A DNA stretch of 55,729 nt from Phycisphaeraceae bacterium (lineage in GTDB: Bacteria > Planctomycetota > Phycisphaerae > Phycisphaerales > Phycisphaeraceae): assembly GCA_028280965.1 (NCBI GenBank), contig JANQKT010000011.1:1-55729 (forward strand). Direction: 5' to 3'. Shown here in pieces: positions 49,873 to 55,729 of this stretch (within the stretch, counting starts at the first letter, position 1; each line of letters begins with the position of its first letter). Below the pieces are notes generated by a model. The model did not search any database. It was not told where the DNA came from and saw only the letters and a list, made by a program, of their open reading frames with translations. Both the position numbers and the translations under genes were made by a program.

Positions 49873-50921
49873 TGATCAACCGTTTTCTCCCTAAGCAGGG
49901 TGTCATCGGGCTGGACATCGGCCGGGTGGCGATCAAGGCGGCGCAGGTCACGCCGGGACCCAAGGGCATGCGGCTAGACGGCGTGCTGTCCATCCGGCGG
50001 ACAGGCCACGGCTCGGTGCTCGGCGAGGGCGAGGCGGCGTCGGTCCTGCGTACGATGCGTCGGCGGGGGCTCAGCGCAACACGCCTCGCGCTGCTCGCGC
50101 CGTCGGGCGCGCTGATCAGCGGCAGTATCAACGTGCCCGCCGGCAATGGACAGGCTTCGCGTGACCCGATTGTTGAGATGGAGCTCAGCCGGGCGCACCG
50201 CCTGGCACCCAATAGCTTTGAGTTTGCCTGGTGGGACCTGCCCCCGAACCAGACGGGCGGGCAGGGCACGCAGGCCCACGCGGTCGCGCTGTCGCATGCC
50301 GCGGTGCAGCCGACCGCCGACCTGCTCGATGCGTTGGGCTTTGAGGTCGTGGCGACGCTTCCGCAATCGGTCGCGCTCCTCGCCGCGTCGCAACGCCGCC
50401 CGATTGATCCCCGGCGGATCGTTGCCGCGATGGACATCGGTGCGCAGTCGGTGCGTCTGGTCCTGATGCACGCGGGCCGGGTCGTGCACGAACGCGTGCT
50501 GCCAGAGCTGGACATCAAGGCGATCTGTGGCCGGTTGTCCGAGGAGCTTGCGATCAACGAAGACGTGACGCATCACGCGCTGGGCCACTTCGGCTTCCGC
50601 GACGAGCCGGACGGCGCGGTCGCCACCGCGACGACCGCGGTGCTTGCCGGCGCGGTGGCCGAGCTGTCCGAGCAGATCGGGATGTCGTTCGCCTTCATCA
50701 GCCACCTGTACCCCGAGGCCGAGCTGGGCCCGCTGCTCCTGACCGGCGGCGGGGCGAACGTGCCGGGCCTGCCTAACGCGTTCTCACGTGAGCTCGAACT
50801 CGAGACGGTGGTCGTCACGCCTACTACGCTGCTGCGCGGCGAGTGCTTCGGCGCCGAGCCGAACGACCCGGCCGTGACCGCGGCGCTTGGCGCGGTGTTG
50901 AGCCTGGGGGGTGAGGCATGA
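49872..50921 (+). CDS. PilM-like actin-fold pilus assembly protein
   Basis: A 349-residue protein with actin/FtsA-like layout: VIGLDIGRVAIKAAQV at the start, MDIGAQSVRLVLMHAG in the middle and LLTGGGANVPGLPNAF near the end form the nucleotide-binding pieces. In type IV pilus systems PilM binds the PilN tail on the cytosolic side. Sequence is diverged from textbook PilM, and FSxxxEL-type hydrophobic residues are altered. GspL would be fused to a membrane segment, whereas here this is split into a PilM-like and a PilN-like gene as in pili. TGATG start overlap with gspF. Confidence 0.8.
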   Translation: MINRFLPKQGVIGLDIGRVAIKAAQVTPGPKGMRLDGVLSIRRTGHGSVLGEGEAASVLRTMRRRGLSATRLALLAPSGALISGSINVPAGNGQASRDPIVEMELSRAHRLAPNSFEFAWWDLPPNQTGGQGTQAHAVALSHAAVQPTADLLDALGFEVVATLPQSVALLAASQRRPIDPRRIVAAMDIGAQSVRLVLMHAGRVVHERVLPELDIKAICGRLSEELAINEDVTHHALGHFGFRDEPDGAVATATTAVLAGAVAELSEQIGMSFAFISHLYPEAELGPLLLTGGGANVPGLPNAFSRELELETVVVTPTTLLRGECFGAEPNDPAVTAALGAVLSLGGEA

Positions 50922-51514
50922 AGCCGATCGACCTGACGCCACGGACGTATATCACCCGCGGTCGGGCGCGTTTCGCGCTGCGCTGCTGGGCGCTCGCCGC
51001 CGGGCTGTGCGCGATTGCCGCCACGCTGCCGATCTCGATCGAGTCGACCCGCCGGGGCGATCACACGGCGGAGATTGCGCGTGAGCAGATCGAACAGTCG
51101 CAGCTGCGTCAGCAGCAGAACAAGGCCTCCGCCACGGCGATCTCCAACAAGCTCACACAGGTCGAGCGTGAGCTCCAGGCCCAGGCGCACCTGACCCAGC
51201 GGCCGGACTGGAGCGACCTGATCGCCCGTGTCGCGGCGCAGTTCGACGGTCAGGTCATGGTCGGCTTCCGTCTCGGCCCGCTTACGGACCCCAGGGTGCG
51301 CGAAGGCGTGGGCCCGACCGCGGCCAGTGCCCCGGCCGACTCGGTCTGGCTGATCCTCGGCGGAGTCGCGGAGACGAACAGCGAGGTGCCCGGACTGATC
51401 CTCCGTTTGGAGTCGCTGGGGCTTTTCGACAAGGTCGTGATGACCAAGACCGAGCGGACGAGCTTCGCGGGCGCGGCGCGGACGGGTTTTGTGCTGGCCT
51501 GCCGGGTGCAGTAA
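50918..51514 (+). CDS. PilN-like inner-membrane assembly protein
   Basis: A 198-residue protein with an N-terminal cytoplasmic segment (MKPIDLTPRTYITRGR), one transmembrane segment (LAAGLCAIAATLPISI), a coiled coil to ~95 and a periplasmic ferredoxin-like part. The short N-terminal INLLP-type motif of PilN is replaced by PIDLTPR, but position after the PilM-like gene and topology are the same. It overlaps that gene by ATGA. Confidence 0.75.
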   Translation: MKPIDLTPRTYITRGRARFALRCWALAAGLCAIAATLPISIESTRRGDHTAEIAREQIEQSQLRQQQNKASATAISNKLTQVERELQAQAHLTQRPDWSDLIARVAAQFDGQVMVGFRLGPLTDPRVREGVGPTAASAPADSVWLILGGVAETNSEVPGLILRLESLGLFDKVVMTKTERTSFAGAARTGFVLACRVQ

Positions 51515-51525
51515 GGAGCGGATGT

Positions 51526-52119
51526 GTGAAACGGACGACGAAAAGAACGCAGGGCCTGCTGCCGATCCACCTCGGTGGGGCGGCGGTCTGCGTGGTGCTG
51601 CTCGCGCTGGGCTGGCTGCTCGGTCTGGGCCCGCTGTTGTCCGACACGCAGGCGGCGTCCTCAACAATCGAAGAAGCGCGACAGGCCCAGCAGGCGACGC
51701 AGGCCGGCAAGGCGGAGCTCGATGCGCTGACCCAGCGGCTCGAGGCCACTCAGGCAGAGCTCGATCAACGCCCCGTCAGCCTGCAAAGCGCGGACACGAT
51801 CAACCCGCTGCTCGCCGAGTTGGCCGGCTGGGCTGATGAGCACCAACTCGAACTGACGCGGACCAACGCGGGTCAGCCCATAGCGCTGGCCTATTACGAC
51901 TACGTACCGATCATGCTCGCCGGCGAAGGCGCTTACGGCGAACTGCTCGGTTTCTTCCACAAGCTGCACGCTGGGCGCGGTGACCTCGGCGTTGTCTCTT
52001 TCAACGTAGCGCGTCGGGCCGCGACGGCTGGGGTCGCGTACGAGATCGAACTGGCCTGGTACGTCAAGAGCCGGAACCCCGGCGTCCCCGAGGCCACCGC
52101 ATCGGTGCCGGCCAACTAG
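51526..52119 (+). CDS. PilO-like inner-membrane assembly protein
   Basis: A 197-residue protein: short basic tail, one transmembrane segment (GAAVCVVLLALGWLLGLGPL), coiled coil ~45-85 and a periplasmic domain with AYYDYVPIMLAGEGAYGELL, typical of PilO/GspM-like ferredoxin folds. The GTG start has AAGGAG seven bases upstream. Order and topology make it the partner of the PilN-like protein in the alignment complex between the inner membrane and secretin. Confidence 0.78.
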   Translation: MKRTTKRTQGLLPIHLGGAAVCVVLLALGWLLGLGPLLSDTQAASSTIEEARQAQQATQAGKAELDALTQRLEATQAELDQRPVSLQSADTINPLLAELAGWADEHQLELTRTNAGQPIALAYYDYVPIMLAGEGAYGELLGFFHKLHAGRGDLGVVSFNVARRAATAGVAYEIELAWYVKSRNPGVPEATASVPAN

Positions 52120-52140
52120 ACCGCAGACAGGGGAGCACGC

Positions 52141-52788
52141 ATGGAGATGACCAAACAACGCAAGCTGCTGCTTGTTGTCGCCGGCCTGGGCCTGGGCGGC
52201 CTGGCGGTGGACAAGCTGCTGCTCGGCCCGCCGGAATCGGCCAAGGCCGATGTCAAGGCGGTCGCGCAGCAAGCGCCCGCTCCGGTGCAGCAACCGCCGA
52301 CGGATCAACCCGGTGACGGGCCCTCCGAGGGTGAGCAGAAAGCGCTGCCCTCGTACGCGACGTTGACTGAGCGCCTCATCGAGACGGCGGATCGTACGGC
52401 ACCCCGGCAAACCGGCGACCCGTTTGCTATGCCCGCGGACTGGGCGCCCGTGATCACCAACACGCCGGGCCGCCCGGAGCAGGCGCGGGACAACGAATGG
52501 TCCAGGCGGCTCCTCGCGCAGTACAAGTTCTACGGGACGACGACGCTGGAGGTGGAGGGGGAAGAAGTCCAACTCGCAGTGATTCGGAAGGGAAAGATGG
52601 GTCAGCAGTTCGGCCAGCTCGGGCATATGATTCGTGTTGAGACCGGTAAAAAAACGCAGCGGGGTGAGCCTGAATACGAGATGTATCAGTTAGTCAAAAT
52701 CGACCCCCGCAAGGTGGTTTGGCGGTCGATCGAGAACACGGAGCAGACCGTCGAGATGCAAATCACAGTGCTTGGCGAGCCGCAGTAA
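52141..52788 (+). CDS. PilP-position periplasmic assembly protein
   Basis: A 215-residue protein with one N-terminal hydrophobic segment (KLLLVVAGLGLGGLAVDKLL), a Pro/Gln-rich linker and a small beta-rich domain (~155-215). It holds the place where pilP or gspC is found, between the PilO-like gene and the pseudopilins. Sequence likeness to PilP is not evident, so the call is from position and layout. GGGAG lies eight bases upstream of the ATG. A 149-bp gap follows before the first pseudopilin. Confidence 0.6.
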   Translation: MEMTKQRKLLLVVAGLGLGGLAVDKLLLGPPESAKADVKAVAQQAPAPVQQPPTDQPGDGPSEGEQKALPSYATLTERLIETADRTAPRQTGDPFAMPADWAPVITNTPGRPEQARDNEWSRRLLAQYKFYGTTTLEVEGEEVQLAVIRKGKMGQQFGQLGHMIRVETGKKTQRGEPEYEMYQLVKIDPRKVVWRSIENTEQTVEMQITVLGEPQ

Positions 52789-52937
52789 CGGCAATGGGGG
52801 TGTTTGACTGAGTTGACCGGATCGCATCGGTTGTGGGTTAAGTCCACCCTCGGATTCGCCGAAATCAATCTGGAAGCCCGCGACCGATGTCAGGGCGCAT
52901 TCAGGAGAGACAGTCCTCACATCACTCGGAGGTTAGG

Positions 52938-53420
52938 ATGAACAGCAGCATCACCCAGCGTCAGCGGCGCGGCTTCAGCTTGATCGAGCTGGTCATCGTC
53001 GTCGTCATTATCGGCATCATCGGCGCGATCGCGATCCCCCGGCTCAGCCGCGGCGCGGAAGGCGCGAGCGACTCGGCCCTGGCCGGCGACCTCGCGGTCA
53101 TGCGCAACGCGATCGACCTCTACGCCACCGAGCACAACGGCGAGTACCCCGACCTGGCGACCTTCGAGGCCCAGCTCACCCAGTACTCCAACCTCGCCGG
53201 CGCGACCAACTCGACCAAGACCGCGACGCACGTCTACGGCCCGTACCTCCGCAAGGTTCCGGCCCTCAAGGTCGGTGCCGAGGCGGGCAGCAACACGCTG
53301 ACCGACACGCTCGGGACCCCGACGCACGGTTGGGTCTACAACGAGAACACCGGCGCGATCTACGCCAACACCGACGCCAGTGAAATGGATGCGAGCAACA
53401 AGCTCTACTCCAACTACTAA
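52938..53420 (+). CDS. GspG-like major pseudopilin 1
   Basis: A 160-residue prepilin. The leader ends RQRRG and the mature part starts FSLIELVIVVVIIGIIGAIA, with the Glu5 needed for assembly. The globular part has YATEHNGEYPD and a C-terminal DASNKLYSNY. CGGAGGTTAGG upstream of the ATG is a strong ribosome site. It is followed by an intrinsic terminator, so it may be made in excess over the genes after it. It is about 55-60% alike to the next pseudopilin by eye. Confidence 0.92.
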   Translation: MNSSITQRQRRGFSLIELVIVVVIIGIIGAIAIPRLSRGAEGASDSALAGDLAVMRNAIDLYATEHNGEYPDLATFEAQLTQYSNLAGATNSTKTATHVYGPYLRKVPALKVGAEAGSNTLTDTLGTPTHGWVYNENTGAIYANTDASEMDASNKLYSNY

Positions 53421-53470
53421 GCCGACCCCTCGGCCGGCGTCAAGCCGACTCACGGCTGAACCGTACACCA

Positions 53471-53510
53471 GGCCGCCCGACAGTCCACACGGATTGCGGG
53501 CGGCCTTTTT
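53471..53510 (+). terminator. Intrinsic terminator between two pseudopilin genes
   Basis: GGCCGCCCG (53471-53479) and CGGGCGGCC (53497-53505) form a perfect 9-bp stem followed by TTTTT (53506-53510). It is the clearest intrinsic terminator in the window. It ends the first pseudopilin transcript 14 bp before the second pseudopilin starts, or partly attenuates read-through. Confidence 0.9.
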
Positions 53511-53524
53511 CGGGAACCGACCGC

Positions 53525-54040
53525 ATGCGTTTCAACGCCGCCTACCGCCGAACGACAAAGCCGCGGGGCTTCAGCCTGATCGAGCTGATCATCGTTGTGG
53601 TCATCATCGGGGTCATCGGCGCGATCGCGATCCCGCGGCTCAGCCGCGGCACGGAGGGTGCCAACACCTCGAAGCTCAAGCAGGACCTGGCCGTGCTCAA
53701 CAAGGCCGTCGAGCTCTACGCCGCCGAGCACGGCGGGGAATACCCCAGCGCCACCAACGTCGAGAACCAGCTGCTGCTCTACACCGACAAGCAGGGCAAC
53801 ACCTCCGCGACACCGACCGCCACGCACGTCTTCGGCCCCTACCTCCGCAAGGTCCCGCCGGCCCCCGCCGGTGAAGCGCCCGGCTCGACCGTGATCTCGG
53901 CGATAGACGCCGGCGATGTCGGCTGGCTGTACGCCCCCGTGCGCGGCCGCATCTACCTCAACCGCGTCAACGCCATCGATTTCTCAAGGGAAGACGAGCT
54001 GCTGAACAACCTCATCGGCGACCTGAGGAACCCGCGATGA
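53525..54040 (+). CDS. GspG-like pseudopilin 2
   Basis: A 171-residue prepilin with leader end KPRG and mature start FSLIELIIVVVIIGVIGAIA, including Glu5. The middle (LYAAEHGGEYPSA, HVFGPYLRKVPP) parallels the first pseudopilin, so the two arose by duplication. Its C terminus differs (VNAIDFSREDELLNNLIGDL). GGGAA lies 8 bases upstream of the ATG. It overlaps the next gene by ATGA. Confidence 0.9.
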   Translation: MRFNAAYRRTTKPRGFSLIELIIVVVIIGVIGAIAIPRLSRGTEGANTSKLKQDLAVLNKAVELYAAEHGGEYPSATNVENQLLLYTDKQGNTSATPTATHVFGPYLRKVPPAPAGEAPGSTVISAIDAGDVGWLYAPVRGRIYLNRVNAIDFSREDELLNNLIGDLRNPR

Positions 54041-54495
54041 TGCGCAACCGGCCACAACCCGCTGCCCGCCGCGGCTTCTCGCTGGTCGAGCTGGTGATCG
54101 TCGTGGTCATCATCGGCATCATCAGCGCGGTCGCGCTGCCGCGTTTCTCCTCGGCGGCGCGCAACCAGCGGCTGGACAAGGCCGCGGACCGGCTGATCGC
54201 CGACCTCGAGCTCGCCAAGTCCCGCGCCCGCGCCGCCAGCCGGGACGTCACCGTCACCTTCAACGTGACCAACAGCTCGTACCAGGTCCCCGCGATCGCC
54301 GGCGACGCGCGGACCGTCGAGCTCGATGAAACACCCTACGAGACTAAGATCAGCAGCGCCGATTTCACCGGCGACGCGTTCGTCACGTTCAACGCCTACG
54401 GCGTGCCGCACAGCGCCGGGCTGGTCGTCGTCGGATCGACCGGCGGGGAACAGGTCCAGATCAGTATCTCCGCGTCCGGGGAGGTGACACGATGA
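54037..54495 (+). CDS. GspH/FimT-like minor pseudopilin
   Basis: A 152-residue prepilin: leader end ARRG, mature start FSLVELVIVVVIIGIISAVA with Glu5, and a mostly beta-strand globular domain (for example VTVTFNVTNSSYQV) typical of GspH/FimT minor pseudopilins. It overlaps both neighbours by four bases. It likely sits near the tip of the pseudopilus. Confidence 0.87.
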   Translation: MMRNRPQPAARRGFSLVELVIVVVIIGIISAVALPRFSSAARNQRLDKAADRLIADLELAKSRARAASRDVTVTFNVTNSSYQVPAIAGDARTVELDETPYETKISSADFTGDAFVTFNAYGVPHSAGLVVVGSTGGEQVQISISASGEVTR

Positions 54496-55724
54496 GACAT
54501 CGCGGCCACTCGCTGATGGAGATGGTGTTGAGCCTGACGATCCTGGGGATCGTCACGGTATCGGTCGGCTCGGTAGCGCTGCTCGCCGGGCAGTCCGAGC
54601 CAGAGCAAGACAGCGCCGCCGCGACGCTGGTCACCGATAGCCGGACGCTCGCGCGCATCGCCGAAGACCTGGCGATGGCTCGGTACGTGATCGAGCAAGG
54701 GCCCAACGCCGTGACGATCGTCGTTGCCGACCGCACGGGCGACGGCCTGCCCGACCGCGTGCGCTACGCCTGGTCCGGCAGCGCGGCCACGCCGCTGACC
54801 GTCCAGCTCAACAACGAATCGGCCGTCACACTGATCAAGTATGTCGATCAGTTCCAACTGACCTACGACCTGGATCAACGGGTTACGACCATCCCCGGCT
54901 CCCCCGGAACGCCCGGACCCGAGGTCCTGATCGCGTCCTACGAAGACACCGGCGGGAGTGGCAGGTTCGACATCAAGAGCGATGAGTTCGTCGCCCAGTC
55001 ACTGACGCCCGCTTTGTCGCCCGGTGCCGCCGGATTCCAGCCGACGCGCATCGAGGTCTACGGCGAGGCCAGCGGGAACACCGACGGGGAGGCGCTGGTC
55101 GAGGTCCGCGACGAGTCGTCGGGCGAGCCCGGTTCCGCGGTCTACGCGAGCGGCACCCTGCTCGAAACCAACACGCCCGATCCCTTTGACTGGGTCAACA
55201 CCGACCTGACCGATACCGATACCGTACCGGAGGGCCAGGCGATCACACTGATGGTCTCTTACGTCAGCGGCTCAGGCCGAGTCAACCGCCTGCGGACCAA
55301 CACGACCGGCGGGGGCACGCTGCTGTCCACGACCGACGGCGGGTCGAACTGGTCCGCCGACACGGGCGCATCGCTGTGCTACCGGCTTTACGGATATGAA
55401 ATGACCGGCGGCAGCGGCTTCGACGTCACACGCGAGCACGTGACCGGCATCCAGGTCAGCCTCCAGAGCACCGCCGACGACAATACGCCGATGACGCGTA
55501 CCGCCCGGCTCGAGCAGGCGCCGGAGGTGCTGACCGGTTTCTGGGACGCCGAGTTCGACGCCAGCCCGTCCAACCACGACCTGAACAACGACGGCTCGAC
55601 CGACTGGGTCTACAACGGCGGGTCGGGCGAAATCCCCGCCGATCACCTCACCGGGGGCGCCTGGGCAGCGCCGCAACCGGGTTGGTCCGCAATGGTTGAT
55701 GCGCCGACCAGACGCCCCCGGTGA
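54492..55724 (+). CDS. Large minor pseudopilin (PilW/GspJ-like), 3' end suspect
   Basis: The prepilin start is RHRGHSLMEMVLSLTILGIV with Glu5, and a long exported part follows, including a beta-rich stretch with VEVYGEASGNTDGE-like and VTREHVTGIQVSLQS segments (given in part). As written it has 410 residues and ends in APTRRPR. The last ~50 bases are inverted relative to sequence that continues the family pattern (see findings), so the true C terminus is probably not in the window. Minor pseudopilins GspI and GspK and the secretin are not present; they may lie beyond the end. Confidence 0.75.
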   Translation: MRHRGHSLMEMVLSLTILGIVTVSVGSVALLAGQSEPEQDSAAATLVTDSRTLARIAEDLAMARYVIEQGPNAVTIVVADRTGDGLPDRVRYAWSGSAATPLTVQLNNESAVTLIKYVDQFQLTYDLDQRVTTIPGSPGTPGPEVLIASYEDTGGSGRFDIKSDEFVAQSLTPALSPGAAGFQPTRIEVYGEASGNTDGEALVEVRDESSGEPGSAVYASGTLLETNTPDPFDWVNTDLTDTDTVPEGQAITLMVSYVSGSGRVNRLRTNTTGGGTLLSTTDGGSNWSADTGASLCYRLYGYEMTGGSGFDVTREHVTGIQVSLQSTADDNTPMTRTARLEQAPEVLTGFWDAEFDASPSNHDLNNDGSTDWVYNGGSGEIPADHLTGGAWAAPQPGWSAMVDAPTRRPR

Positions 55725-55729
55725 GGTGA
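55644..55729. repeat. Inverted repeat at window end
   Basis: Bases 55644-55665 and 55708-55729 are complementary over 22 bases with one mismatch, and weaker complementarity extends inward. The reverse strand of the last 52 bases reads HLTGGVWSAHQPLRTNP, which parallels HLTGGAWAAPQPG on the forward strand. This is a head-to-head joint of two related coding sequences, or a fold-back artefact. Confidence 0.65.

Overview
The window looks like one whole contig from a GC-rich (about 65% G+C) Planctomycete, most likely class Phycisphaerae. Pointers are a 60-residue histone H1-like protein, three Gfo/Idh/MocA dehydrogenases and two xylose-isomerase-like epimerases, Tat and lipoprotein exports, a 1,388-residue quinoprotein-like repeat protein, and a general secretion/pilus cluster with several G|FSLIE pseudopilins. 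Taxonomy is inferred from gene content only. Starts are often GTG or TTG, and many adjacent genes overlap by 4 bp.

Layout. 1-323: fragment of a HIT-family gene whose first ~115 bp are inverted. 431-3474: PilZ protein, CobA-HemD fusion, isochorismatase-like hydrolase, H1-like protein. 3593-4072: FabZ-like hot-dog protein. 4300-11350: carbohydrate block (three Gfo/Idh/MocA enzymes, two sugar-phosphate isomerase/epimerase-like proteins, one ROK kinase) interrupted by tRNA-Asp(GTC). 11468-17768: OmpA-like lipoprotein, amidohydrolase, beta-hydroxyacid dehydrogenase, small membrane protein, secreted HExxH peptidase, sirohaem nitrite/sulfite reductase. 17979-21728: UDP-glucose dehydrogenase, acyltransferase-3, large membrane protein. 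22338-27420: PfkB kinase, EVE protein coupled to gltX, glnS. 27443-31581: small conserved proteins, radical SAM protein, ECF sigma factor with a membrane partner. 31971-38151: ClpC, HDOD plus degenerate GGDEF protein, lipoprotein, Asd. 38318-42481: giant beta-propeller protein.

The most coherent system is 42582-55724. A response regulator and an HD-GYP c-di-GMP phosphodiesterase (minus strand) diverge from a histidine kinase, a STAS protein and a tightly packed GspE-GspF-PilM-PilN-PilO-PilP-like series with four pseudopilins. The GspE-type ATPase carries an N-terminal tandem motif that matches the MshEN c-di-GMP-binding pattern in spacing. With the PilZ and HDOD-GGDEF proteins elsewhere in the window, this suggests a c-di-GMP-controlled secretion or pilus machine. 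The CobA-HemD fusion could supply the sirohaem needed by the reductase at 15882-17768.

Intergenic space is rich in long palindromes of at least three types: hairpins starting AATAGCC(C)GC, some beginning on the stop codon; AACCACAG-ended imperfect palindromes around the gltX block; and a near-perfect 26-bp inverted repeat at 22233-22314. Both ends of the window contain a segment that makes protein sense only on the opposite strand, as expected for fold-back chimeras at contig ends.
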